DNA of 64,000 bases from Chloroflexota bacterium. Lineage in GTDB: Bacteria > Chloroflexota > Dehalococcoidia > Lucifugimonadales > UBA2962. The stretch covers positions 39,305 through 103,304 of the forward strand of contig PAAV01000014.1 of the NCBI GenBank assembly GCA_002699485.1, read 5' to 3'. This document shows, in pieces, positions 48,233 through 59,130 of the stretch (position 1 is its first letter; each line of letters begins with the position of its first letter). Both the position numbers and the translations under genes were made by a program. Below the pieces are notes generated by a model, which saw only the letters and a program-made list of their open reading frames with translations, searched no databases and had not been told where the DNA came from.

Positions 48233-50026
48233 TTGCATAAAAGTATTGATTGCGGCTCGGTTCGCAAAACACATTTAGGACAAGAGGTGGTCATTGCGGG
48301 ATGGGTACATCGTCGTAGAGACCACGGGAATATAATTTTCTTGGATTTGCGTGATCAGCAAGGGTTAGTTCAGGTAGTTTTTGATCCTAAATCTGCTCCC
48401 GAAGCACATATTACTGCTGAATCCGTTAGAAACGAATGGGTTTTGAAAATAAAAGGCGTGGTTTCTAATAGGCCTGAGGGCACGATAAACTCTGATATGC
48501 CAACTGGTGATGTTGAAGTTTTGGCAAGTGATCTAGAAATTATGTCCAGATCTAAAACCCCACCGTTTTATATCAATGAAGAGTCTGATGTTGATGAGTC
48601 AATACGATTAAGATATAGATACATGGACCTTCGGCGCCCTTTTATGCAAGAAATTTTGGTTTTACGTCATAAGGTAGTTAAATTTATACGAGATTTTCTT
48701 GACAGTCATAACTTCGTTGAAATAGAAACTCCAATCTTAATTAAAAGTACTCCGGAAGGTGCTAGAGACTATATTGTGCCAAGCCGAGTGCACCCAGGAA
48801 TGTTTTACGCATTGCCTCAGTCTCCTCAACAATTAAAGCAATTGCTGATGGCTTCTGGATTCGAAAAATATTTTCAAATAGCAAGATGCTTTCGTGATGA
48901 AGATCTAAGAGCCGATAGACAACCTGAGCATACACAACTTGATTTAGAGATGAGTTTTGTACATAGGGAAGACATCTTAGGCTTGATAGAGGAACTAATT
49001 ATTCAATTAGTTGAATCAGTAGTTCCCGATAAACAGCTTACAAATCCATTCCCTAGACTTGCTTACCATGAGTCTATGGCCAAATACGGCACAGACAAAC
49101 CGGATTTACGATTTGGTTTAGAAATTACCAATATTACAGATTGTTTTTCTAATAGCGATTTTCAGGTTTTCAAAAATGTTATTAAGGATGATGGTGTTGT
49201 TCAAGGAATAGTTGTTCCCGGACAAGGCAATATGCCGAGGAAAAAACTTGATAAACTTGTTGAGCAAGCTCGTGATCTGGGTGCTCAAGGATTGATTTGG
49301 GTTGGATTCTCAGAAGAATTTAACAGTGTAAACAATGGTTCCGATAACATTAGATCTTCCATATCAAAATATATATCTGACGAAGAGATTAATGATGTAG
49401 CTTCGGCTACTAAGGCATCAGCAAACGACTTATTATTAATTGTTTCAGGCGAGATAAAAATGACCCAAACTGTATTAGGGCAACTGAGAAATTCTCTTGG
49501 TTCCGTTCTAGGGTTGGCGAATAAAAATCAGTTGGAATTTGCTTACATAATCGACTTTCCTCTATTTGAACCCGGAGAAAATGAAGGACAGTGGACAGCT
49601 GCCCACCATGCTTTTACTATGCCGAAAGATGGTGACGCTGCGAAATTGGAAACAGATCCTGGGTCGGTCATAGCAGATTCTTACGATTTGGTATGTAATG
49701 GTTTAGAGATAGCTAGCGGAAGCATAAGAGTGCATGACAGAGAACTACAAGAACGAATATTAGGTGTATTAGGATATAGTACTGATCAAATAAGTGAACG
49801 TTTTGGACAATTATTAGAATCATTTGATTATGGCGCTCCTCCTCATGGAGGAATAGCTCCAGGAATCGATAGGTTAGTAATGGTGCTTGCAGGTCTAGAA
49901 AGCATCAGAGACACTATAGCCTTCCCAAAGACTCAGAGTGCAGTTGATCCTCTGTTCGGGTCACCTGGCCCAGTAGAAGATGTTCATCTGGCTGAGTTAA
50001 AGCTAAATATTATTGATACAGACTAG
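48233..50026 (+). CDS. aspS: Aspartyl-tRNA synthetase (TTG start)
   Basis: VIAGWVHRRRDHGNIIFLDLRDQQGLVQVVFDP, RCFRDEDLRADRQPEHTQLDLEMSF, GIAPGIDRLVMVLAG. Confidence 0.99.
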   Translation: MHKSIDCGSVRKTHLGQEVVIAGWVHRRRDHGNIIFLDLRDQQGLVQVVFDPKSAPEAHITAESVRNEWVLKIKGVVSNRPEGTINSDMPTGDVEVLASDLEIMSRSKTPPFYINEESDVDESIRLRYRYMDLRRPFMQEILVLRHKVVKFIRDFLDSHNFVEIETPILIKSTPEGARDYIVPSRVHPGMFYALPQSPQQLKQLLMASGFEKYFQIARCFRDEDLRADRQPEHTQLDLEMSFVHREDILGLIEELIIQLVESVVPDKQLTNPFPRLAYHESMAKYGTDKPDLRFGLEITNITDCFSNSDFQVFKNVIKDDGVVQGIVVPGQGNMPRKKLDKLVEQARDLGAQGLIWVGFSEEFNSVNNGSDNIRSSISKYISDEEINDVASATKASANDLLLIVSGEIKMTQTVLGQLRNSLGSVLGLANKNQLEFAYIIDFPLFEPGENEGQWTAAHHAFTMPKDGDAAKLETDPGSVIADSYDLVCNGLEIASGSIRVHDRELQERILGVLGYSTDQISERFGQLLESFDYGAPPHGGIAPGIDRLVMVLAGLESIRDTIAFPKTQSAVDPLFGSPGPVEDVHLAELKLNIIDTD

Positions 50027-50136
50027 AAGAATTGACTCAGAAGTAATCAAACAAAGATGAGTTCAATCTGCTAGCATTCTGACCTGATGCTATAATTTTC
50101 CCTTTAAACACTTTATTCGAGGTTTCTTTATTGCTC

Positions 50137-50227
50137 GGAGAGGTGGCCGAGCGGCTTAAGGCGCTAGTCTCGAAAACTAGTATGCGAGGTAATCGTATCG
50201 CGGGTTCGAATCCCGCCCTCTCCGCCA
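50137..50227 (+). tRNA. tRNA-Ser(CGA)
   Basis: Acceptor GGAGAGG/CCTCTCC with encoded CCA; anticodon stem CTAGT-CTCGAAA-ACTAG, anticodon CGA; long variable arm. Confidence 0.96.
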
Positions 50228-50268
50228 CTAAATTGGATCGGTAATAATTAGATATAACGTAATTTTTG

Positions 50269-50360
<92 letters not shown>

Positions 50361-50563
50361 GAATCAATGAGAATCAAATTAATTGATCTTATATTAGAAA
50401 TACTTAAAAAAAGGGTCGATCTTTCGGTTTAATTTATTTTGATCAGTTATAAACTAAACTTGTGCTACACTGATATTTATTATCTCCTTTTGCAAATCAT
50501 GCCATGATATTTATGTGCTATGAACGAGTGGAAGGATATTTTTACGGAATCTAAACAAAAGAT

Positions 50564-52717
50564 ATGTCTAAGAATTTAGTAATAGTTGAATCGCCGGCTA
50601 AAGCTCGTACTGTGGGCCGTTTTCTAGGAAAGAGCTATGTGGCTAAAGCCTCAATGGGCCATATTAGAGATTTGCCTAAAAAAACCATGGGAGTAAAAGT
50701 CGATGATTTATCATTTACCCCAAAATATGCTTTAATACCCGAACGGCGTAAGATTATTGATGATTTAAGGACGGCTGTTAAGAAAGCTGACAATGTCTAT
50801 TTGGCAACCGACCCAGATAGAGAGGGAGAAGCAATATCTTGGCATCTGATAGCGGCTGCAAAAATCGAACCAACAAAAATCAAAAGGGTAGTTTTTCACG
50901 AAATAACCAAAGATGCGGTACAACATGCTTTTGATAATCCCAGAGAAGTAGATTACAACTTAGTCGCTGCTCAACAGGCAAGGCGTATCTTAGACAGATT
51001 AGTTGGCTACGAATTAAGTCCGGTTTTATGGAAAAAAGTTCGTCCAGGATTGTCAGCAGGCAGAGTTCAATCATCGGCTGTTAAGTTGGTTATCGAAAGA
51101 GAAGATGAACACAATAGCTTTGTTCCAAAAGAGTATTGGACTATTTCAGCAACTGTATCCAAAGATAAATCGGCCAAGACCTCGTTCGAAGCAAAATTAA
51201 CTGCTATAGACGATTCTAAAAAAGATCTAGGGTTGGATAATGAGAAAAACGCCCAGTCTGTTTTAAGTGATTTGGGCAATGCTGAATTTAAAGTAAAAAA
51301 TGTTACTAAGAAACAAACTATTCGTAGGCCACCTCCGCCGTTCATAACCAGCACATTACAACAAGATGCCTCACGTAGATTCAGATTTACTGCTTCCAAT
51401 ACTATGAGAGTTGCTCAGCAACTTTATGAAGGCCTTGACCTGGGATCTGAAGGATCAGTCGGTTTAATCACATATATGAGAACTGACTCAACCAATGTAT
51501 CTAAATCTGCGATTATGGAAACGACAGAATTTATAAAAAATGAATATGGGGATAAATACCATTTGGCAAAACCCAGATTTTATAAAACTAAAGTCAAAGG
51601 AGCTCAAGAAGCACACGAAGCGATTAGGCCAACTTCGGTATTTCATACTCCTGAAAAAATCAGAAAATATCTTAATAATGATCAATTTAGATTATATAAA
51701 TTGATATGGAATAGAATGGTTTGTAGTCAAATGCCGGATGCATTATTTGACCAAACAAAAGTTGAAATCTCTGCAAACAAAAATAGTGATAAACAGTATT
51801 CATTTACATCGGTGGGAACAATTCTTAAATTCGATGGGTATAGAACTGTATACATGGAATCCGAAGATGATACAAAGGATGTCTTGCCTGATAAAACTAG
51901 ACTTCCTGATTTAATAAAAGGAGACCATTTAAACTGTTTAAGTATTTTCAAGAAGCAGCACTTCACCGAAGCACCACCTCTTTACACAGAAGCCACCCTT
52001 ATCAAGCTTTTGGAAGAAAAAGGCATTGGACGCCCAAGCACTTACGCATCCGTAATGGGAACCATACAAGACCGATATTATGTGCAGAAAATTAACAGTC
52101 GTTTTGTATCCACCAAGCTTGGTAAAGTTGTGAATTCACTTTTGACTCAGCACTTTACCGATACTATGAATGTAGGATTCACTGCAAAATTAGAAACATA
52201 TTTGGATGAGATTGCAAGCGGTGAACGAGAATGGGTTCCAGTTATAAAAGAATTCTATATACCGTTTCATAATTTGATAAAAAAGTCAGAAATCGATGTG
52301 GAAAGAATACCGAGAAGTGAAATTGACGAAGAATCTGATGAAGTTTGTGAAACATGTGAAAGACCCATGGTAATTAAACTTGGCAGATATGGAAGATTCT
52401 TGTCTTGCAGTGGATTTCCTGAGTGTAAAAATGCACGACCTCTGGTAACAATTTTGGATGTTAACTGCCCGCAATGTGAGAGTAAATTGGTAGAGAAGCA
52501 GAGGAAGGGTAGAGCTAATAAAACTTTTTATGGATGTTCTGGTTACCCTGAATGTACTTTTGCGTCTAATCGTAAACCTATATCGGAACCATGTCCCGAA
52601 TGCAGCGGATTGTTAGTTATGTGGGGACAGAACAGGGCAAGATGCGTTAAATGTCCATACAAAGGTACGGTAAAACAAAATGAAACAACAAATGAACAGC
52701 TCGAAGTTGTGGTTTAA
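50564..52717 (+). CDS. topA: DNA topoisomerase I
   Basis: LVIVESPAKARTVGRFLG, YLATDPDREGEAISWHL, LITYMRTDSTNVS, C-terminal Cys4 zinc fingers. Confidence 0.99.
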   Translation: MSKNLVIVESPAKARTVGRFLGKSYVAKASMGHIRDLPKKTMGVKVDDLSFTPKYALIPERRKIIDDLRTAVKKADNVYLATDPDREGEAISWHLIAAAKIEPTKIKRVVFHEITKDAVQHAFDNPREVDYNLVAAQQARRILDRLVGYELSPVLWKKVRPGLSAGRVQSSAVKLVIEREDEHNSFVPKEYWTISATVSKDKSAKTSFEAKLTAIDDSKKDLGLDNEKNAQSVLSDLGNAEFKVKNVTKKQTIRRPPPPFITSTLQQDASRRFRFTASNTMRVAQQLYEGLDLGSEGSVGLITYMRTDSTNVSKSAIMETTEFIKNEYGDKYHLAKPRFYKTKVKGAQEAHEAIRPTSVFHTPEKIRKYLNNDQFRLYKLIWNRMVCSQMPDALFDQTKVEISANKNSDKQYSFTSVGTILKFDGYRTVYMESEDDTKDVLPDKTRLPDLIKGDHLNCLSIFKKQHFTEAPPLYTEATLIKLLEEKGIGRPSTYASVMGTIQDRYYVQKINSRFVSTKLGKVVNSLLTQHFTDTMNVGFTAKLETYLDEIASGEREWVPVIKEFYIPFHNLIKKSEIDVERIPRSEIDEESDEVCETCERPMVIKLGRYGRFLSCSGFPECKNARPLVTILDVNCPQCESKLVEKQRKGRANKTFYGCSGYPECTFASNRKPISEPCPECSGLLVMWGQNRARCVKCPYKGTVKQNETTNEQLEVVV

Positions 52718-52754
52718 ACTAATATAGTTCGACAAGCCTCTGGTAAATAAATTC

Positions 52755-53711
52755 ATGACTTCTGTAACTAACACAGCAATCTATTTCAGAAATGACGAAT
52801 CTAAGTGGCGAGATTTGGTAGACTCATTCGAACATCACGTAAAAACTGAACGAGGATTATCTGAACTTACAATTCGCAACTACCGAAATGACCTAGCTCC
52901 CTTGTTTGATTTCATGCAAATTCAAGGGTTAGATTCTATAAATGACCTTAATAGAACAAACTTGAGAGAATATCTGGCTTGGCTCGTAGACATCGGATAT
53001 GTACGCTCCAGTGTTGTTAGAAAACTCAGTACTTTGAGGGGTTTTTTAAAATGGCTTGTCCGTGATGGAATAATAAAAACAGATCCATTGCCGCGTAGAG
53101 GAGTTTTAAACAAAACTCGACGACTACCCAGATGTTTATCTAAAGAAGAGATAAGCAAGATATTTGAGGTTATAGATAGTGAATCTTTAGTAGGGATGAG
53201 GGATTTAGCTTTACTTGAATTAATATATGCCGCAGGATTACGTGTAAGCGAGGTTCATAAGTTAAACATTAGCGATATTAATCTTGGCAATCAAGAGCTT
53301 GTAGTAACAGGTAAGGGCTCGAAGCAGAGAATTGCATTAATTGGCAAACCTGCAACAAATGCAATTGAGCAATATATTAAACACGGAAGGATAAAATTAG
53401 ACAGTAAAGGTAAAACAAAAGCTTTGTTTTTGAACCAAACTGGTGGCCGACTCACTCAACGCACCATTCAAAAAAAAGTTAATTACTACAGTAATTTGGC
53501 TGGTTTGAAAGATGTGCATACTCATACTCTTCGTCATTCATTTGCTACTCATCTGTTAGATGGAGGAGCGGATTTAAGAGTAGTGCAAGAGTTACTCGGC
53601 CATTCTAGTCCATCAACTACGCAGTTATACACGCATGTTAGTAGTTCTGAGGCAAGACAAATATATTTATCAGCGCATCCTAGAGCAATGAAAGATGAGT
53701 CGAAATCATGA
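52755..53711 (+). CDS. Tyrosine recombinase XerC/XerD-like
   Basis: LIYAAGLRVSEVHKLNISDI, TLRHSFATHLLDGGADLRVVQELLGHSSPSTTQLYTHV. Confidence 0.96.
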   Translation: MTSVTNTAIYFRNDESKWRDLVDSFEHHVKTERGLSELTIRNYRNDLAPLFDFMQIQGLDSINDLNRTNLREYLAWLVDIGYVRSSVVRKLSTLRGFLKWLVRDGIIKTDPLPRRGVLNKTRRLPRCLSKEEISKIFEVIDSESLVGMRDLALLELIYAAGLRVSEVHKLNISDINLGNQELVVTGKGSKQRIALIGKPATNAIEQYIKHGRIKLDSKGKTKALFLNQTGGRLTQRTIQKKVNYYSNLAGLKDVHTHTLRHSFATHLLDGGADLRVVQELLGHSSPSTTQLYTHVSSSEARQIYLSAHPRAMKDESKS

Positions 53712-54154
53712 AAGTTTTAGTAATCAATGGTCCAAACTTAAATATGCTCGGTAAACGTGATGCTGACCAGTATGGAGTTGAAACACTGGATCAAATTTCA
53801 CATCGAATTTCTGCTAAAGCAGCTGAACTAGATGTCAACGTCGAGTTTTTCCAATCAAATCATGAAGGATCTATAATAGACTTTTTGCAGTCTAATTTTG
53901 AAAATGCTTCTGGAATATTGATCAATCCTGGGGCATTAACACATTACGGAATATCACTTCGTGACTGCCTTTCAGATGTAAAAATTCCGTTCATTGAAAT
54001 ACATTTATCTGACATACATGAACGAGAAGAATTTCGAAGGCACTCGATGATATCAGATTTATGTTTGGCGCAAATTAAAGGCCATCGAGGCGATGGATAT
54101 ATTATGGGTCTTGAACGATTGGTTGATCACCTTCGAGAACAAGGACAAACTTGA
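53708..54154 (+). CDS. aroQ: 3-dehydroquinate dehydratase type II
   Basis: VINGPNLNMLGKRD, FFQSNHEGSIIDFLQ, NPGALTHYGISLRDCL, EIHLSDIHEREEFR. Confidence 0.98.
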   Translation: MKVLVINGPNLNMLGKRDADQYGVETLDQISHRISAKAAELDVNVEFFQSNHEGSIIDFLQSNFENASGILINPGALTHYGISLRDCLSDVKIPFIEIHLSDIHEREEFRRHSMISDLCLAQIKGHRGDGYIMGLERLVDHLREQGQT

Positions 54155-55233
54155 ATCAGAGGATTACAAAACTGCGTCATAATCTTGCGGAAGCCGGACT
54201 TGATGCTCTATTAATTTCAACCTTTGAAAACCGACTTTATCTTTCTGGATTCACTGGCTCTGCTGGTTTTTTGTTTATTACCGATTCTGAACTCATTTTA
54301 GCTACTGACTCCCGTTATACTGAGCAAGCTTCGATACAGGCAACAAATTTCAATATAAAACTTATATCAGCAAAATTGGATTGGTTCGCTGGTTTGGTTG
54401 AAAGCTCAGGTTCAAAAAAGATCGGGTTTGAAGCGGATGATATTAGCTTTAATATGCACCAAGCCCTTTTGTCAAAAATCAATCAATCAAATTCTGATAA
54501 AACGAAACATGTAGAAATGGTTAGCACGTCAAATTTTGTAAGTAATCTAAGACAGGTAAAGACTTCAGATGAAATCCAAATTTTGGAAAAGGTATGTTCG
54601 ATAACCGACGAAGCTATGGACACTGTAACTCCTGATATTGTGGCTGGTATGACTGAAAAAGAATTATCATGGCTATTGGAGCAAGCAATGCGGAATTTAG
54701 GAGGAGAAAAGATGTCGTTTGACGTCATTGTGGCGGCAGGGCCAAATGGAGCGCTTCCACACCATCGTCCCGACTCTTCAAAGCTAAAGTCCGGTGATTC
54801 AGTGGTTATTGACATGGGATGTGTATATCAAAATTATTGCAGTGATTTAACGAGAACAATTGTGGTTGATGAACCGGATGACAAGTTTAAAAAAATATAC
54901 AAAACGGTTCTAGATGCTCAGATAAAAGCAGAGAAAGAAGCGCGTCCTGGAATGTCAGGTGCAGACATCGATGACCTAGCTAGGTCTGTTATTAGAGAGG
55001 CTGGCTTTGGGGAGTACTTCGGGCATAGTCTTGGACACGGAGTAGGTTTGCAAGTACATGAACAGCCGTGGATATCTGCTAATTCAAAAAATATTGTTAA
55101 CCCTGGAATGGTTTTTACAGTTGAACCAGGGATTTATATACCCGGATGGGGAGGGGTAAGGATTGAAGATGTGGTCGTTATGCAAGAAACTGGGGTAGAG
55201 TTATTAAATAAAGCTAAAAAGATGACAATTTGA
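54151..55233 (+). CDS. Xaa-Pro peptidase (M24 family, TTG start)
   Basis: VIDMGCVYQNYCSDLTRTIVV, GHSLGHGVGLQVHEQPW, MVFTVEPGIYIPGWGGVRIED. Confidence 0.96.
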   Translation: MNQRITKLRHNLAEAGLDALLISTFENRLYLSGFTGSAGFLFITDSELILATDSRYTEQASIQATNFNIKLISAKLDWFAGLVESSGSKKIGFEADDISFNMHQALLSKINQSNSDKTKHVEMVSTSNFVSNLRQVKTSDEIQILEKVCSITDEAMDTVTPDIVAGMTEKELSWLLEQAMRNLGGEKMSFDVIVAAGPNGALPHHRPDSSKLKSGDSVVIDMGCVYQNYCSDLTRTIVVDEPDDKFKKIYKTVLDAQIKAEKEARPGMSGADIDDLARSVIREAGFGEYFGHSLGHGVGLQVHEQPWISANSKNIVNPGMVFTVEPGIYIPGWGGVRIEDVVVMQETGVELLNKAKKMTI

Positions 55234-55246
55234 TTGGAGCAAATTT

Positions 55247-55810
55247 ATGACGATTAGTTATGGGGATCTAAAAAAAGGAATGGCAATAGATCTTGAAGGC
55301 GAACCTCATGTTGTTGTTGAATATGAGCGTTCTAAAATGCAAGCACGTGCTCCAACATCCCGTGTTCGATTTAGATCAATAAAAACAGGAAGAGTGGTAG
55401 ACCGATCTTTTATTGGTTTCAATGTTAAATTTAGTCCTGCAGCAGTAGAAAGAAGAACGTCTCAATATATATATCGAGAAGACGAGTTATATTATTTTAT
55501 GGATCAAAAAACCTTTGAACAATTTCCCCTTAGTGTTATTCAATTGGGAGACGATATTAAATATTTGGTAGAGCAAATTGAATTAGAAATCATTTTGCAT
55601 GATGATGTTCCAATTGCTGTTGAATTGCCTATAACTGTTGATATGAAAATCAAAGAAACGGGACCATCTTTCAAAGGAGATACCGCGCAAGGTGGAACTA
55701 AGCCAGCCACATTAGAGACAGGCCTAGTTATTAATGTTCCTTTATTTATAGATGTTGATGATACTGTGAAAGTAGATACTAGGTCTGCAGACTATATCTC
55801 GAGGGTGTAG
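55247..55810 (+). CDS. efp: Elongation factor P
   Basis: SYGDLKKGMAIDLEGEPHVVVEYERSKMQARAPTSRVRFRSIKTG; ETGPSFKGDTAQGGTKPATLETGLVINVPLFI. Confidence 0.98.
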   Translation: MTISYGDLKKGMAIDLEGEPHVVVEYERSKMQARAPTSRVRFRSIKTGRVVDRSFIGFNVKFSPAAVERRTSQYIYREDELYYFMDQKTFEQFPLSVIQLGDDIKYLVEQIELEIILHDDVPIAVELPITVDMKIKETGPSFKGDTAQGGTKPATLETGLVINVPLFIDVDDTVKVDTRSADYISRV

Positions 55811-55816
55811 AGTTTC

Positions 55817-57025
55817 ATGGAAACTAAAATTTTCCCGGTATCACATCTGACCTCGTATATTCGTGATTTATTAGAAAAAGATTCCAATTTGGTGGACATT
55901 TGGGTTACAGGTGAAGTGTCAAATTTGGCACGACCAGGCTCAGGTCATAGCTACTTCAGTTTAAGAGAAGGAGACTCTACTTTGAGGTGTGCCATGTTTA
56001 AATACGCTGGCATGGGAGCAGAGTTGTTAAATGAAGGCGACAGCATAATAGTTCATGGCAAAGTGTCTATTTATCCTCAAAGAGGCGACCTTCAATTGGT
56101 CGTAGATTTAGTACAGCCCGAAGGCACAGGCGAACTTAAGCTAAAGTTTGAACAACTACGTGCAAAATTAGAACAAGAGGGACTATTTGATCCTTCAAGG
56201 AAACGGGAATTACCTAAGTTTCCTAATAAAGTAGCTGTTGTTACGTCAGTTAGTGGGGCCGTGTGGCATGACATTGTAGATGTTTTTCAACGGAGGTATC
56301 CGTTAGCAGAATTGGTGCTTTTCCCTACTTCTGTACAGGGAGATGCTGCTTTAACAGAGATTGTTGGTTCGTTTAATAATTTGAACCTATATAAAGACAT
56401 TGATGTAGTGATTTTAGCGAGGGGTGGAGGCTCGAAGGAAGATCTATCAGTTTTTAATGAAGAAGATCTGGCAAGAGCTATTTTTAGTTCAAATTATCCT
56501 GTTATCAGTGCTATTGGACATGAAACTGATACAACTATAGTTGATTTGGTTGCAGATGTCAGAGCACCAACCCCCTCTGCAGCAGCAGAAATCGCTGCAC
56601 CAAATCTATTAGAAATTCTTGAGTCTATAGATATAAATTTACAACGACTCAATATAGAAATAGAAAGAACAACTAAATCAGCTAAAGAATTAGTTTCAAT
56701 ACAAGGTTCACGAATCATTGATTTGTTGCCAGATTTTGTGTCCTTAAGAATGAGGATAGATGATTGGCTTAGGGTATCTGCAAATGAAATAGATTCCTTA
56801 AGAAAAAATATTGACATTAATGTTGAAGGGCTTGTAAAAAGATTGAGTTCGTTGAGTCCAGCAGGAACAATGCAACGAGGGTATGCCGTTGTACAAAATC
56901 ATGAAACAAACGAATTAATTACCGACTCATCAGTATTATCGGTAAATGATAAAACGAGGATTAATCTAGCTCAAGGTGCGTTTATCGCTTCGGTCAATTC
57001 TGTTTCGGAGGTCAAAAATGAATAA
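55817..57025 (+). CDS. xseA: Exodeoxyribonuclease VII large subunit
   Basis: VWVTGEVSNLARPGSGHSYFSLR-like OB fold; VAVVTSVSGAVWHDIVDVFQRRYP; GHETDTTIVDLVADVRAPTPSAAAEIA. Confidence 0.98.
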   Translation: METKIFPVSHLTSYIRDLLEKDSNLVDIWVTGEVSNLARPGSGHSYFSLREGDSTLRCAMFKYAGMGAELLNEGDSIIVHGKVSIYPQRGDLQLVVDLVQPEGTGELKLKFEQLRAKLEQEGLFDPSRKRELPKFPNKVAVVTSVSGAVWHDIVDVFQRRYPLAELVLFPTSVQGDAALTEIVGSFNNLNLYKDIDVVILARGGGSKEDLSVFNEEDLARAIFSSNYPVISAIGHETDTTIVDLVADVRAPTPSAAAEIAAPNLLEILESIDINLQRLNIEIERTTKSAKELVSIQGSRIIDLLPDFVSLRMRIDDWLRVSANEIDSLRKNIDINVEGLVKRLSSLSPAGTMQRGYAVVQNHETNELITDSSVLSVNDKTRINLAQGAFIASVNSVSEVKNE

Positions 57026-57299
57026 TGAACTTGAAAACGAAAAGTCAAATGAGTCTTTTGAACAGTTACTCACCAAATTAGATGAGACAGTGAGGAAACT
57101 TGAGGCTGGTGGATTGTCTTTAGAACAATCTACTGATTTGTATGAACAAGGTTTGAAACTGGCTCGTGAGTGCACTGAAAAAATCTCGGCTGCAGAATTG
57201 AAAATAACAAAAATAAGAAATGAATACGGGCAAAATGTTAGCTCGGTAAACCAAGAGCCTTTAGAGTTAGAATATGATTCAACCAGTGAGGATGAATAA
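57018..57299 (+). CDS. xseB: Exodeoxyribonuclease VII small subunit (start corrected from 56976 to ATG 57018, preceded by GGAGG)
   Basis: SFEQLLTKLDETVRKLEAGGLSLEQSTDLYEQGLKLARECTEKI. Confidence 0.95.
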   Translation: MNNELENEKSNESFEQLLTKLDETVRKLEAGGLSLEQSTDLYEQGLKLARECTEKISAAELKITKIRNEYGQNVSSVNQEPLELEYDSTSEDE

Positions 57300-57315
57300 A
57301 TAAGTTTTAATTAAT

Positions 57316-57966
57316 GTGATCAAGTCAGACTTTCATATACATTCTAAATACTCGCCGGATTCACTACTTTCAATAGATTCTTTAATCAGACGTTGTATTG
57401 GAAAGGGATTAGGTCTTATTGCGATTACCGACCATAACGCAATTCAAGGAGCTTTGGAGGCCAGAGAAATATCTCCGTTTCCAGTGATTGTAGGAGAAGA
57501 AGTTACGACTGCTGATGGTGAGTTAACAGGACTTTTTTTAAAGGAATTAGTACCCAGAGGCCTGACAGCTCAAGAAACTGTAAAAATCATTAAAGCTCAG
57601 GGTGGCTTAGTATCAGTCCCTCATCCATTTGATACATTTCGACGCAATGTAATTTCTGAATCGGCGCTTTCAGAGATAATAATGGATGTCGATATTATAG
57701 AGGGATTCAATGCTAGAAATACACTAAATTCTGCTAATAATAAAGCTAAGACTTTGGCTTTAGAATACAGTAAACCTATTACATCAGTTACAGACTCACA
57801 TACATCTTATGAGTTGGGTAGGTGTTACACTGAACTGTCAATCGACTTGTCTAAAGATATTACGCCGCATGCTCTACTGGAATCATTAGGTAATGCACAT
57901 TTACATGAGAATAAAGTTACTCCAATGATCCACATAGCAACTACATTGACTAAGCTTATTAAGTAG
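57316..57966 (+). CDS. PHP domain-containing protein (GTG start)
   Basis: DFHIHSKYSPDSLLSIDSLI, GLIAITDHNAIQGALEA, SVPHPFDTFRR, TDSHTSYELG. Confidence 0.92.
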   Translation: MIKSDFHIHSKYSPDSLLSIDSLIRRCIGKGLGLIAITDHNAIQGALEAREISPFPVIVGEEVTTADGELTGLFLKELVPRGLTAQETVKIIKAQGGLVSVPHPFDTFRRNVISESALSEIIMDVDIIEGFNARNTLNSANNKAKTLALEYSKPITSVTDSHTSYELGRCYTELSIDLSKDITPHALLESLGNAHLHENKVTPMIHIATTLTKLIK

Positions 57967-58084
57967 AAACAGGATTTTTAGAGATATTATTCTATTTAGG
58001 TCATTTGTAGTTTATTTACCCTGTTAGTTCATTGTTAAACTTGACAGATAATTAGGATGCGGAAGCTTTATGTTTGGGGAATAA

Positions 58085-59101
58085 ATGTTTAGAAGAATAT
58101 TTTGGTTACTAAACCAGTATAGTAAAACTTACGCTAAAGGCATGCCTAGTTCGTGGGTTACATACTTGCTTTTGTCTGTAAACGGTTTAGTTTTTATTGC
58201 AATGGAATTTGCTGGAGGCTCCACTAGCTCTCAGGTCTTGATAAATTTTGGAGCAATGTTCGGCCCTTATATAGAAGCTGGACAGTACTGGCGATTATTT
58301 ACAGCGATTTTTATCCATGTCGGGTGGTACCATTTAGTTCTTAATAGTATTGGAATCTTTATATTTGGAAGGATATCCGAAACTTTATTTGGGCCGTATA
58401 AGTTTATATTAATCTATGTTCTCGCTGGGTTGTTTGGCGCTGTGGCTTCTTACATTTTTAGTCCTATTAGTGTTGCTGCTGGAGCCAGTGGAGCTCTCTT
58501 AGGACTGGTAGGCGCGTTATCGGGCTTTTTCTTAACTATGTACAAAGATCCTAACGCGCGAAAAAATCTTTATGGGCTTTTATTTCTAGTTGCAATCAAT
58601 CTTTTGTTTGGATTAGCACCAGGGATAGACAATTGGGCACATATAGGCGGACTTGTCACGGGATTTTTTCTTGGCTATTTTTTAACTCCTGTAAGTGGGT
58701 TTTTACACCCAGGTTTCGAGGGATTTTATGTGATAAATAAATTTAAGAATAGCTTTACCAGATATGCGGCTATATTCATTGTTGTCTTTGCTATTTTAGG
58801 GGGAATATGGTTAGGAAATGTAACCTTGCCAACAAGCACTACTACAGAAGTATTAAAAGCAGAAAAATTTCTAAAAGATCGTAACTATACTGCAGCCATA
58901 AAAAACATTGAAAAAGCTATAGAGTTAGGTACTTTAGAAGAAAAGAATTTTGTGGGTAGAGCATATTTCCTAAGAGCGTTGATTATGGTGGAATATGGTA
59001 ATTTGGAGGAAGCTAAGAGTGATCTAGGATCTGCGCTTTTAATTGCAGATTCGGAAACAAGAAGCAAATCAATAGAGTTGCTGACCGAACTCAACAATTA
59101 A
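58085..59101 (+). CDS. Rhomboid family intramembrane serine protease with C-terminal TPR-like domain
   Basis: FIHVGWYHLVLNSIGIFIFG, GASGALLGLVGAL, NWAHIGGLVTGFFLG; C-terminal TPR-like helices. Confidence 0.94.
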   Translation: MFRRIFWLLNQYSKTYAKGMPSSWVTYLLLSVNGLVFIAMEFAGGSTSSQVLINFGAMFGPYIEAGQYWRLFTAIFIHVGWYHLVLNSIGIFIFGRISETLFGPYKFILIYVLAGLFGAVASYIFSPISVAAGASGALLGLVGALSGFFLTMYKDPNARKNLYGLLFLVAINLLFGLAPGIDNWAHIGGLVTGFFLGYFLTPVSGFLHPGFEGFYVINKFKNSFTRYAAIFIVVFAILGGIWLGNVTLPTSTTTEVLKAEKFLKDRNYTAAIKNIEKAIELGTLEEKNFVGRAYFLRALIMVEYGNLEEAKSDLGSALLIADSETRSKSIELLTELNN

Positions 59102-59130
59102 AATAATAGAGGGTTTTGACTTATCTATTA

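Noticed and set aside
50037-50228. Minus-strand ORF MAERAGFEPAIRLPRILVFETSALSRSATSP...
   Set aside because: This is the antisense translation of tRNA-Ser(CGA), a classic spurious ORF seen in many genomes.
52755-53711. Tyrosine recombinase as a sign of an integrated mobile element
   Set aside because: It has XerC/D-like motifs, lies inside a housekeeping operon (topA-xer-aroQ-efp-xse), and no att repeats, tRNA-proximal integration or phage genes are seen.
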